A DNA stretch of 14,864 bases from positions 1 to 14,864 of the forward strand of contig DATCDR010000244.1 in NCBI GenBank assembly GCA_036510575.1, in the 5' to 3' direction. The DNA is from DATCDR01 sp036510575 (GTDB lineage: Bacteria; Actinomycetota; Acidimicrobiia; Acidimicrobiales; Bog-793). The first letter of the stretch is position 1. Each line of letters opens with the position of its first letter. The notes below the pieces were generated by a model that had not been told where the DNA came from, made no database searches, and saw only the letters and a list, made by a program, of their open reading frames with translations. This document shows, piece by piece, positions 7,154 through 14,021 of the stretch. Made by a program: the position numbers and the translations under genes.

Positions 7154-8476
7154 CTACCGGGCGACCTTTTCCTCGCCGAGAGCCCGACGCACCATCTCGT
7201 CGTCGTCGGTACCAAGGTCACGCCAGTCTTCACCTGCCGCGAGGATCTTCTCCGCGGCCCTGATGCTTTGGAAGCTGTGGACGCCATCGGCGAGCGCGAG
7301 CGGGTCCTTCCCCTCGGCAACGTCCTTCGCGCCCTGGAGTAGTAGCGCGTGCATGCGTATCAGCGCTCCGTCGGTTGTGCCCCAGTGCTCCTTGGTCCGG
7401 TCGTAGCGCGGCCCCATCGACTCGGTGACCAACAGGTCCTGGCTCCGGAACTCCGAGACTCCCGAGAACGTTCGCGACTTCTGCGCTTCTAGATCGTGCT
7501 GGTAGTTGTTCTCGCGGGTGTAACTGCGCTCGATGATGCCGTTCTTTAACGGGTGCATCACGTAGGGGTAGTTCGGGGAGTTCAGATAGCTCGGTCCCGT
7601 CACGTCGGAGAAGTCGTGCGGTGCCTGCGTCACGACGGTGTAACGCCAGGCGTGCTCGTCATCGATCGGGACGATGATCAGCTGTCGCGTGTTGTACGGG
7701 ATGTTGGAGATCAGCGCGCCATAGGGCATCACGTAGGCGTACGTGCGGGCGTGGATGTGCCCGTTCGGGGTGTCGCGAAGCGCCGCGTAGCGAAAGCCGT
7801 GCCAGGCGTCTTCGACCTCGAGGCGCGGCGCGCGGTCATAGGCCCACAGCCGCGCCGACATCCACGACGTCGGGTACCCAGGTCGGTCGGTGCCGTCGTC
7901 AGGGATCTCCTCCATCGCCTTCCAGGAGTGCAGGAAGGAGATGTGGGCACCGTCAAGGTCGCCATCGAGGCTCTGGATCCAGTTGCAGTCGAGGAACTCC
8001 TTCGTGGTCGAGATCTCGTCGGGGAGCAGCGACTCGGTGCCGAAGTCGCGAAATGGCGTCATCGTCTCTGGCGGGCCCATGTAGGTCCAGACGATTCCGC
8101 CGGACTCGTGCGTCGGATACGCGGTGGTCGTGATCTGCTCGGCGAAGCTCCTGCGCTCGACGGGCATGTCGACGCACTGGCCGCTCCGGTCGAACTTCCA
8201 GCCGTGGTAGATGCAGCGCAGCCCACACTCCTCGTTCCTGGCGTAAAAGAGGCTGGCCCCACGATGCGGGCAGTGCTCGTCGATCAGGCCCACCTCGCCA
8301 TCGGTGTCGCGAAAAGCGACGAGGTCCTCGCCGAGAAGTCGCACCCTGACGGAAGTCTCCGGCTCGGCGATCTCGAGTGTCAGACATGCCGGCGTCCAGT
8401 AGCGGCGAAGCAGATGTCCGACTGGCGTGCCAGGCCCGGATCGCGTCAGAGTCTCGTTCTCCTCGGTGGTGTGCAT
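7154..8476 (-). CDS. Rieske non-haem iron ring-hydroxylating oxygenase, alpha subunit
   Basis: The oxygenase component activates O2 at a mononuclear iron fed by a [2Fe-2S] Rieske centre. The 440-residue protein has the Rieske ligands Cys69 and His71 (EHCPHRGAS) and Cys88 and His91 (LRCIYHGWKF). The iron site reads DGDLDGAHISFLHS, with bridging Asp175 and ligands His178 and His183. A C-terminal block, SQDLLVTESMGPRYDRTKEHWG, is typical of phthalate 4,5-dioxygenase-like and related O-demethylase alpha subunits and probably supplies the carboxylate ligand. No ferredoxin or reductase gene is nearby, so electron donors must be encoded elsewhere. ATG 8476 begins the conserved part, with GGGGA about 7 nt upstream and GAGGAG further away. 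The longer frame to 8554 is not supported. The gene is divergent from a small zinc-protein gene. Confidence 0.95.
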   Translation of the reverse strand: MHTTEENETLTRSGPGTPVGHLLRRYWTPACLTLEIAEPETSVRVRLLGEDLVAFRDTDGEVGLIDEHCPHRGASLFYARNEECGLRCIYHGWKFDRSGQCVDMPVERRSFAEQITTTAYPTHESGGIVWTYMGPPETMTPFRDFGTESLLPDEISTTKEFLDCNWIQSLDGDLDGAHISFLHSWKAMEEIPDDGTDRPGYPTSWMSARLWAYDRAPRLEVEDAWHGFRYAALRDTPNGHIHARTYAYVMPYGALISNIPYNTRQLIIVPIDDEHAWRYTVVTQAPHDFSDVTGPSYLNSPNYPYVMHPLKNGIIERSYTRENNYQHDLEAQKSRTFSGVSEFRSQDLLVTESMGPRYDRTKEHWGTTDGALIRMHALLLQGAKDVAEGKDPLALADGVHSFQSIRAAEKILAAGEDWRDLGTDDDEMVRRALGEEKVAR

Positions 8477-8672
8477 CTCGCTATCCCCATTTCTCCTCAA
8501 AACCCTGTCGGCGCGACGATCGGGCGTCGGCGACGCGAACTGTTCTAACACCACTTGCTGGCCCTGAAAAGCTCAGCAGGCCACGCTTGCCGGCGGATCG
8601 TTGTGGTACGCCGCGAGCATTCTCGGAGAACCCTTTGTACGCTTGCGTCCGCTCCCGTGGAGGAGGTTACGC
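8477..8672. promoter_or_regulatory. Divergent intergenic region
   Basis: These 196 bp separate the minus-strand oxygenase gene from the plus-strand small zinc-protein gene and must hold both promoters. GTGGAGGAGG (8657-8666) is the strong ribosome-binding site of the small gene. I found no clear -35/-10 pair or long dyad. Confidence 0.45.
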
Positions 8673-8867
8673 GTGCCGCACGAGATTCCGAGTCGTATCA
8701 CTCCGGTCGACGGCCGCTGCGCGCTCTGTGGCGGGACGGCGGTCACCTACCCGTTGGCGCTCGTCGCCCTCTGCGGCAGGCACCTGACGTCGCTCGACAT
8801 GGTTATCGGCATGGGCTTTCTACCGAAGGACTACTTCCAGACGGTCTCCGGAGGAGGCTATGACTGA
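8673..8867 (+). CDS. Small putative zinc-binding protein
   Basis: This 64-residue protein has a C-x2-C ... C-x2-H pattern, with Cys16 and Cys19 in GRCALCGG and Cys34 and His37 in ALCGRH. The pattern looks like a single small zinc ribbon or knuckle. The rest contains a hydrophobic stretch (VTYPLALVAL) between the two pairs and a tail SLDMVIGMGFLPKDYF. No function is recognised. GTG 8673 was chosen because GGAGGAGG lies 6-7 nt upstream; the longer frame from 8601 would start with unlikely Arg-rich sequence. It is divergent from the Rieske oxygenase gene and may share regulation with it, for example as a small regulator or partner, which is inference from position only. The coding call rests on the strong ribosome-binding site and the paired Cys/His motifs. 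Confidence 0.65.
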   Translation: MPHEIPSRITPVDGRCALCGGTAVTYPLALVALCGRHLTSLDMVIGMGFLPKDYFQTVSGGGYD

Positions 8868-9147
8868 CGCCATGGGCTAGGAGCACAAATGCCCGCCATG
8901 GGCTGGAGGACAATGCCGATCACGAAATCAGATTTGGCCTCGGTGTAAATCCGCTGCTTACTCAGTGCGTTGATCGCCCTCGCGAACTCGATGACGACCG
9001 GATCGAACGCCGTTCGGCGGGCGCGTCAATGCAACGGTGCGCCAATGACAAACGCCCGGCTTCGGCAAGTAGGTAGCTTCTTGAGTTCGATAGTTTGGAA
9101 GGCGTGCTGGAACCGCGGGCCTTCGTTTCGTCGCCAACGACCAGGTT
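8868..9147. other. Intergenic region with short repeats and 11-codon frame
   Basis: No full gene is supported. GCCATGGGCT occurs twice (8869-8878 and 8895-8904), each followed within a few bases by GGAG. A short frame, ATG 8913 to TAA 8946-8948, encodes MPITKSDLASV and is preceded by GGAGG; it may be a leader peptide, a gene-start remnant or chance. From 8949 to 9147 I see nothing recognisable. The exporter frame opens only after a TAG at 9091. Confidence 0.45.
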
Positions 9148-10647
9148 GTGAGGATCGGAGGGTGGCATCGAGGGACACCAGACGGCGATGACGTAGTCGG
9201 CGAGAATGCCCTGGTCGGACCGGCTTTCTCTGCCACAGCAGAGGCAGGGGTTCTGCCTGAGCCCCCGCCCAGGGAGGCGTGGCAGGACGTCGAGCCGCAC
9301 CCCAAGCGTCGGTTCATCTTTTTCATCTGCGCGATCGCGCTCTTCATGGCGTCAGTGGACTCCACCATCGTCGCCACCGCGTTACCGAAGATCGGCTTTG
9401 CGCTCCATGCCAGGATCAACTGGCTGAGCTGGACGATCACGATCTACAGCCTCGGCCAGGTGATCATGTTGCCGCTCGCCGGCCGGATCAGCGACCAGAT
9501 CGGGCGAAAAAAGCTCTTCTTGTTGTGCGCGGTTCTCTTCACGGTCGCGTCCGTCGCATGCGGCTTTGCGAACAGTATCTACACGCTGGTCCCGCTGCGC
9601 TTCATCCAGTCGATCGGTGGCGGTGGATTCCTTCCCTCGGCGAGCGGAATCGTCGCTGACCACTTCGGCAAGGAGCGCGACCGTGCGCTCGGAATGTTCT
9701 CCTCGATCTTCCCGATCGGCGGTGTCGCAGGGCCGATCTTTGGCGGCCTCATCACGCAGTACTGGGACTGGCGTGGCATCTTCTTCGTGAACGCGCCGAT
9801 CGGGATCATGTTGATCTTTTTGATCTGGCGCTTCGTTCCCTCAACCGCCCGGCTCACGGCGGCCAAGATCGACATCCCCGGCATCGCGCTGCTCGGCGTG
9901 ATGCTCGTCTCTGGGATGTTGACGGTGACCACGCTCGGTGAACGCGGCTCGACACCGCTTAGTCCCTCGGTGCTGGCGCCTGCGGGTGCCGCGGTCGTGT
10001 TCGGGTACTTCTTCTTCCACCACATCAATAGGAGCGCGTCGCCGATCATTGCGCCTCGACTCATCAGGGGAAAGGGCTTCGCGATCATGAACGTGGTGAA
10101 CGTGCTCTTCGGCGGCGCCGGCTTCGGCTTTGGTGTCCTTATCCCGCTCTACGCCGAGAACCGCTACCACATCGTCAGTTCGAGTGCGGGAACGGTGCTC
10201 TCCGCGCAGGCGATCGGGATGACGTTCGTCGCCGCGATCGCCTCGTACATGCTGCGGCGTACTGGCTATCGAAAGCCGATGGCGATCGGGTTCACCGTCG
10301 TCGCAGCGAGCCTCGTGATGCTCTCGATCGCGCCACGGATCGTCGGTCCATACTGGTGGCTCGCGTTCTTCGCGATGTTCACCGGGCTCGGCCTCGGCTG
10401 TGTCGCGCCCGCAGCGAACAACGCCACGCTCGCGCTCGCGCCAACCGATGTCGCCGCGATCTCGGGTCTTCGAGCGACGTTTCGCCAGACCGGCTCGATC
10501 ACCTGTGTCTCGGTCGTCTCCGCCGTCATAGCTAGGAGCCAGCACCCTGGAATCGCCCAGGCACACGTCTTTTGGGTGCTCGCAGGTCTTTTGATCGTGA
10601 CGGTGGGGCTCACCGCGCTCGTCCCTGATCACAAGGGGAGCTGGTAG
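9148..10647 (+). CDS. MFS transporter, DHA2-type drug/metabolite exporter
   Basis: A major facilitator protein of 499 residues, probably with 14 membrane segments, uses the proton gradient to export compounds across the inner membrane. A hydrophilic N-terminal tail of about 50 residues precedes the first helix (FIFFICAIALFMASV). The DHA2 motif follows directly as DSTIVATALPKIG (71-83), then motif A, AGRISDQIGRKKLF (111-124), and RFIQSIGGGGFLPSASGIVADHF. The motif C region is SIFPIGGVAGPIFGGLI. Later helices such as YWWLAFFAMFTGLGLGCVAPAANN are intact, so it looks functional. Relatives include EmrB/QacA-like pumps; the substrate is unknown. GTG 9148 is the only plausible start after a TAG at 9091, but it lacks a clear ribosome-binding site, so the N-terminus is less certain. 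A broken transporter fragment lies just downstream in the opposite direction. Confidence 0.93.
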   Translation: MRIGGWHRGTPDGDDVVGENALVGPAFSATAEAGVLPEPPPREAWQDVEPHPKRRFIFFICAIALFMASVDSTIVATALPKIGFALHARINWLSWTITIYSLGQVIMLPLAGRISDQIGRKKLFLLCAVLFTVASVACGFANSIYTLVPLRFIQSIGGGGFLPSASGIVADHFGKERDRALGMFSSIFPIGGVAGPIFGGLITQYWDWRGIFFVNAPIGIMLIFLIWRFVPSTARLTAAKIDIPGIALLGVMLVSGMLTVTTLGERGSTPLSPSVLAPAGAAVVFGYFFFHHINRSASPIIAPRLIRGKGFAIMNVVNVLFGGAGFGFGVLIPLYAENRYHIVSSSAGTVLSAQAIGMTFVAAIASYMLRRTGYRKPMAIGFTVVAASLVMLSIAPRIVGPYWWLAFFAMFTGLGLGCVAPAANNATLALAPTDVAAISGLRATFRQTGSITCVSVVSAVIARSQHPGIAQAHVFWVLAGLLIVTVGLTALVPDHKGSW

Positions 10648-10868
10648 GAGGTCAGCTTTTGCCCGCTCCTTGGTCGTGCGTAGTGCATCGCCCGTTCCGA
10701 CGTGCATCCGGATCGCGCTGAGCGTCGAGATCAACACCGTTGCCGCGAGCAAGAGAAACGCCACGCGGTAGGCGTCGATCCTCGTCGGATGTGCAGCCAC
10801 GAGGGACCCGAGCGGTCCGCCGAGGCGGCGACCAATAGGGCGACGTTTCGCTGCTTGGCATCAATCAT
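10648..10868 (-). pseudogene. Internally deleted MFS transporter remnant
   Basis: On the minus strand an ATG at 10868 begins MIDAKQRNVALLVAA, which resembles the extreme N-terminus of DHA2-family transporters. After about 15 codons this frame becomes meaningless and stops. In another frame a C-terminal transporter end appears: GRRLGGPLGSLVAAHPTRID, then a hydrophobic helix AYRVAFLLLAATVLISTLSAI and a basic tail ALRTTKERAKAD. The middle of the gene, about 400 codons, is therefore gone and the two ends are joined out of frame. No natural stop ends the C-terminal part before it enters the antisense strand of the intact exporter, so its 3' end is also lost. It is likely the trace of a deletion in a second, tail-to-tail transporter gene. 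The boundaries are approximate. Confidence 0.6.
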
Positions 10869-10949
10869 GGCGTGGTCTCAATCGCGTACTCGCCTCGACT
10901 TGGCGCGCTCGCCGTAGGACGCGGAGTTCGCCGCCGCGGTGGGTGCGCG

Positions 10950-10974
10950 TCAGGGCCGGCCGCGAGCGGCCTGA
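10950..10974 (-). terminator. Possible hairpin terminator after the YbjQ-like operon
   Basis: GGCCGC-GA-GCGGCC (10958-10971) is flanked by TCAGG and CCTGA arms that can extend the stem with a bulge. It lies 22 nt beyond the last operon stop. There is no U-tract, so it would be at best a GC-rich, actinobacterial-style terminator. Confidence 0.35.
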
Positions 10975-10995
10975 CCGAGCGGGGGAGCGGCGTGC

Positions 10996-11829
10996 CTATT
11001 TGATCGAGGCCGCTTCGAAGCCGGAGTAATCGTCGACTGGTAGAACCAGGTCGGGCTCGATTCGCTGATGGCTCTCCGCGGTGAGGTGAACTGCCGTGCC
11101 GTAGCAGATAAAGACGAGGATGTGGCGGGAGTGGCCAAGTGGCCCGTCGATGATCTTGACGTCGACGACGCCTGCCGCGCGCTCGCCGAGCGCCGCGGAT
11201 TGCATGCGCTCCATCGCCAATTCGCGGGCGTCTTGGAGCGCCTGGGTAAGGGTTGTCAGCTCGATGTTCTGTCCGGTCTGAGCGAGTGTCTGGCGAAGTC
11301 CCCGGAGCGGCGATCCGACGAAGCTCGCTCCAGCCACGAGGTCGAGCGGTGCCCAGCCCCCTCGAAGCAGCAACGCGAAGTCGCGGACCGAAAGGTCGGT
11401 CATGAAGGGTCGTCCTACGCTTGCCTTGGTCGCCCCGATCTGGCGGATCGAGGTGCCGACCATCGTCACGGTGACGCTCAGTCGCTCGATCTCCACCTCG
11501 ACGGAGACGCCGACGATCCCGCCTCCGCCGGAGTTCGCAGCCTCATGGCGAATTCGCTCCTCCGCGACCCTGAAACCATCGAGTACCGCCTGGGTGGCAT
11601 AGGGGAGCTCGACAGGCGAGCCCTGGCCGTAGGGGATGTTGAAGGTTCCCCACGGGATGGACATGACCGAGACGCCCGACACAAGATCGGTTGGTTCGAA
11701 TCCCATGCCGTGGAGCAACAAGGACTCGTCGATGGTGAGATCCGAGGTTACCGAGCGTGTGCCCTTCGGCGCCGGCGTCGCCAGCGCGGCGATCGCTTGT
11801 TGCATGTCGGTGGGGTCGATGATCGTCAT
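10996..11829 (-). CDS. Two-domain YbjQ-like (heavy-metal-binding domain) protein
   Basis: This 277-residue protein is the last gene of the operon and is made of two related halves. Half one (about 25-135) reads SVTSDLTIDESLLLHGMGF, LVSGVSVMSI, then FRVAEERIRHEAA and GGGIVGVSVEV. Half two (about 140-255) reads PFMTDLSVRDFALLLRGGW, LVAGASFVGS, then TQALQDARELAMERMQSAA and AAGVVDVKIID. The pattern of helix ARELAxxRM, then GAxGVVGV strand, then a C-terminal GTAV strand is that of YbjQ/DUF74 domains. Those domains form ring-like oligomers and were named for a suspected, unproven metal-binding role. No conserved Cys cluster is visible here. The start ATG 11829 overlaps the previous stop as ATGA, so translation is coupled. 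It has no signal peptide or membrane segment. Confidence 0.8.
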   Translation of the reverse strand: MTIIDPTDMQQAIAALATPAPKGTRSVTSDLTIDESLLLHGMGFEPTDLVSGVSVMSIPWGTFNIPYGQGSPVELPYATQAVLDGFRVAEERIRHEAANSGGGGIVGVSVEVEIERLSVTVTMVGTSIRQIGATKASVGRPFMTDLSVRDFALLLRGGWAPLDLVAGASFVGSPLRGLRQTLAQTGQNIELTTLTQALQDARELAMERMQSAALGERAAGVVDVKIIDGPLGHSRHILVFICYGTAVHLTAESHQRIEPDLVLPVDDYSGFEAASIK

Positions 11830-12710
11830 CGGTCGACCAAGGAGACGACCGGGCGCGGTGGCTCGGTCTCCTCGGGTGCCCTGAATCGGCGCACCCGGTT
11901 GCCGCGGACGACGACTTCGATCTGGGGACCCTCCTGGTTCTCATGCGATCGCACGACGAGCGCGGCGGCGTGGAGGACGTCGCCATCGAGCTGTGCACGG
12001 ATGCGCTCGCGAGCTAGCGACCTGGCGGCGGTGTGGGCGCGTGCCACCTGGTCTACCTCGCCGTTGCCCACCCCTCCCCAGGCCCACTGGTTGCCGCCAC
12101 GAAGCTGATACTCGGTGATGCACGAGGCGTACACACCGACCTCGGCGATCGTGAGTGCGATAGCTACTGGCGTGAAGCCCGATTCGACGAGCTTGTTGAG
12201 CTTTTGCCCGGCGAGGAACGTTGTGAAGGGGACAGCTGGGAGTGGAACGCCAGCCACACCAACCGCGGTGCCAGAGAGGGAGAACTCGAACGAGGAGGTA
12301 TCGCCGTGATGTTCTGCACGTTCGACGATGCCGATAACGCCGTGCGCGCCGAGCTCGCGGGCCTCAGCTAGCAACCGGTCGGTCGCGAGCTGCAGCGCGG
12401 CGGTCCAGGTCTCTTCGATCCAGGTCTTTTCATAGTTGAGCCCGTAGCTCCGGTGCTCAGCTGAGACCATCCCGTGTGGGCAGTTGTACTGCTCGAAGTA
12501 GCCCGTTGGTCGCCGGTTGCCACCGAATCCGCCGCCGAGCGCGGAGAAGTTCGAAGTGTAGAAGTTCCACGACACGACGCAGCATCCCTGTACGAATCCG
12601 AGCGGCTTGAGCCCAGAGCTGACGCACGCCGCGAAGTCATTCGTGGACAGGCCAGACGACCATGCACCAGGCCTGGAGAAGACCTCCGGCACCGAGGCGA
12701 CGTCAGACAT
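11826..12710 (-). CDS. Diverged two-domain YbjQ-like protein with Cys/His insertion
   Basis: At 294 residues this is the longest and most diverged of the three paralogues. The first half keeps the pattern SSGLSTNDFAACVSSGLKPLGFVQG, then LQLATDRLLAEARELGAHGVIGIV and SLSGTAVGV. It also carries a roughly 60-residue Gly/aromatic-rich insertion containing YNCPHGMVSAEH. In the second half PFTTFLAGQKLNKLVESGFTPV and ARSLARERIRAQL are recognisable, but the GAxGVVGV strand is replaced by LHAAALVVRS and the end is degenerate. CVSSGL, GCCVV and ASCITEY add further cysteines, so a redox or metal role is possible but unproven. The start, ATG 12710, is 4 nt after the upstream stop (TAAGTCGATG), and its stop overlaps the next start. 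Its function is unknown; homology to the neighbours is from motif order. Confidence 0.72.
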   Translation of the reverse strand: MSDVASVPEVFSRPGAWSSGLSTNDFAACVSSGLKPLGFVQGCCVVSWNFYTSNFSALGGGFGGNRRPTGYFEQYNCPHGMVSAEHRSYGLNYEKTWIEETWTAALQLATDRLLAEARELGAHGVIGIVERAEHHGDTSSFEFSLSGTAVGVAGVPLPAVPFTTFLAGQKLNKLVESGFTPVAIALTIAEVGVYASCITEYQLRGGNQWAWGGVGNGEVDQVARAHTAARSLARERIRAQLDGDVLHAAALVVRSHENQEGPQIEVVVRGNRVRRFRAPEETEPPRPVVSLVDR

Positions 12711-12714
12711 CGAC

Positions 12715-13524
12715 TTAGTTGTCGAGCGAGATGATGGTCTGTGGCGAGATGAGCCCGCTCGTCCCTTCGGCTTCGGCCACGGCGGTGCCGAGTGCCAGGA
12801 ACTCGATCGTGTGGCTGCCCCACATGTGGGACTTCTCGATCAGCTTCACCTCGACGATCCCAGAGGCACCGAGTCGGTTCGCCTCATCTTGCATCCTCGT
12901 CATGGCGAGCTCGCGTGCGTCATAGAGCGCCTGGGTGTAGTTCGGGAGCTCCGCGTTCCTCCCCATCTGTGACATCGTCTGACCGAGTCCTCGATGGGCG
13001 ATGTGGTACACGCAGGTGCCCATGACGAGGCCGAGCGGGATGTGCCCTACCTTGCGCAGCGTCCAGAACGCCTGGCCAGAGAGGTCCGAGGTGAAGGGCT
13101 TGCCCTCGGAGTTGCGGTACGACTTGCCGTCTTCAGCCTTGATCGCCGTGCCCATGGCGATGAACTCGGCGCTGTCGGCGCCGAACTCGTAGTAGTTGAC
13201 GTCGAGGCGAACACCGACGACGCCGTCGGCACCGAGCTCCATCGCTTCTTCTTCCATTCGCGTGATGGCGAGCTCACGAGCGGAGTACATCGCCGAGGTG
13301 AGCTTGTCGAGCTCCTGGCTCGTGCTCCACTTCCTGGTCTGCAGGCCGATGTGGTAGATCGACGAGCCCATGACGAAGCCGAGTGGGTGAAATCCGGCGT
13401 CTTTTACGAGCAGGAACTCATTGACCGATAAGTCGGAGGTGAAGAGGCCGTGCTCGAGCTCTTCGAGCCGGTGCCCTGCGTCTTTTGGCAGGTCGGCGGG
13501 TAGCTCGTTTGGATGTTGTGACAT
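12715..13524 (-). CDS. Two-domain YbjQ-like (heavy-metal-binding domain) protein
   Basis: This 269-residue protein shows the duplicated unit most clearly. Unit one: LFTSDLSVNEFLLVKDAGFHPLGFVMGSSIYHIG, then SARELAITRMEEEAMELGADGVVGVRL and FIAMGTAI. Unit two: PFTSDLSGQAFWTLRKVGHIPLGLVMGTCVYHIA, then DARELAMTRMQDEANRLGASGIVEVKL and FLALGTAV. Each unit adds an N-terminal xTSDLSxxEF...PLGxVxGxxVYHI segment of about 45 residues to the YbjQ/DUF74 core. The core in YbjQ itself is about 107 residues and forms oligomers. The start ATG 13524 shares one base with the upstream stop (TGATG), with GGGAGAG 4 nt before it, so expression is coupled to the first gene. It is cytoplasmic by sequence. The biochemical role is unknown, because metal binding for the family is an old inference. 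Confidence 0.85.
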   Translation of the reverse strand: MSQHPNELPADLPKDAGHRLEELEHGLFTSDLSVNEFLLVKDAGFHPLGFVMGSSIYHIGLQTRKWSTSQELDKLTSAMYSARELAITRMEEEAMELGADGVVGVRLDVNYYEFGADSAEFIAMGTAIKAEDGKSYRNSEGKPFTSDLSGQAFWTLRKVGHIPLGLVMGTCVYHIAHRGLGQTMSQMGRNAELPNYTQALYDARELAMTRMQDEANRLGASGIVEVKLIEKSHMWGSHTIEFLALGTAVAEAEGTSGLISPQTIISLDN

Positions 13525-13919
13525 CAGTCTCTCCCAATAACGATTGACTCAAGTGCCTGGCGGGTGACGGCGCTGTGGTTGGCCTCTTCGCGGAGCGCCT
13601 CGAGCAACGTCCGGATCCACGTCTCGGCATCGGTTCGCTCGGTGCGGATTCGAATACCGCCAGAGACGCGCCCGATGAGGAAGGTCGGCGCACCACCTCC
13701 GAGCTCGGCGACGAGTTCGGAGTCGGCGAGGTGCACCTCGACTTTTCGAATGACGTTGGTCTTTCGCAGCCTGCCCTCGCGCTCGATTCGAAGCCGGTCG
13801 CCGAGAACCTGGGCGAGTCGTTCGGTGAGGAGCCGCATCATGAGCTGGTTGTCGCCCCCGTCGGCTGCCATCGAGGACACCGCAAGGTCGAGATCAAAGG
13901 AGCTGTCGCCGCTGGTCAT
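13524..13919 (-). CDS. First gene of YbjQ-like operon, unknown family
   Basis: This 131-residue protein is not a family I can name. It looks alpha/beta: SSFDLDLAVSSMAADGGDN, a helical LMMRLLTERLAQVLGDRL, then charged strands RIEREGRL and NVIRKVEVHLADSELVAEL. GGGAPTFLIGRVSGGIRIRTERTD comes next, before a final helix WIRTLLEALREEANHSAVTRQALESIVIG. No Cys, signal peptide or membrane segment is present, so it is probably soluble and helps or regulates the following YbjQ-like proteins, which is inference from position. ATG 13919 was chosen: TAACAT lies 8 nt upstream with no Shine-Dalgarno, suggesting a leaderless message. An upstream start at 13955 would cross that promoter. The stop shares a base with the next start, so all four minus-strand genes form one operon. 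Confidence 0.75.
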   Translation of the reverse strand: MTSGDSSFDLDLAVSSMAADGGDNQLMMRLLTERLAQVLGDRLRIEREGRLRKTNVIRKVEVHLADSELVAELGGGAPTFLIGRVSGGIRIRTERTDAETWIRTLLEALREEANHSAVTRQALESIVIGRD

Positions 13920-13927
13920 CGATCGAG

Positions 13928-13933
13928 ATGTTA
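13928..13933 (-). promoter_or_regulatory. Possible -10 element of the YbjQ-like operon
   Basis: On the minus strand TGTAACAT contains TAACAT (TANNNT type), 8 nt before the ATG at 13919. It would start a leaderless or nearly leaderless transcript. No convincing -35 is seen. Confidence 0.4.
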
Positions 13934-14009
13934 CAGGCAGCCGGCAAGCATGCACCGGCGAGGCAGATCCTCTTTACAGCCCAATAGGCGGTTTTACCAC
14001 CTAGCTGGT

Positions 14010-14015
14010 TAGATA
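14010..14015 (+). promoter_or_regulatory. Possible -10 element of the divergent MFS gene
   Basis: TAGATA (in GTTAGATATC) is followed by TCTCAG and the GTG at 14022, the same 6-nt spacing as for the FKBP and FMN-binding genes. It shares the 102-bp intergenic region with the minus-strand YbjQ-like operon, so one regulator could control both. Confidence 0.45.
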
Positions 14016-14021
14016 TCTCAG

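Noticed and set aside
7553..8548. Plus-strand open frame of 331 codons
   Set aside because: It is fully antisense to the Rieske oxygenase, whose metal ligands are complete. The translation is Val/Arg-rich and low complexity.
9841..10800. Minus-strand open frame of 319 codons
   Set aside because: Only its first 50 or so residues resemble a transporter C-terminus. The rest is antisense to the intact exporter and Asp/Arg/His-rich, so it was annotated only as part of a remnant.
11068..12108. Plus-strand open frame of 346 codons
   Set aside because: It is antisense to two YbjQ-like genes that are coupled by overlaps. No motif is present.
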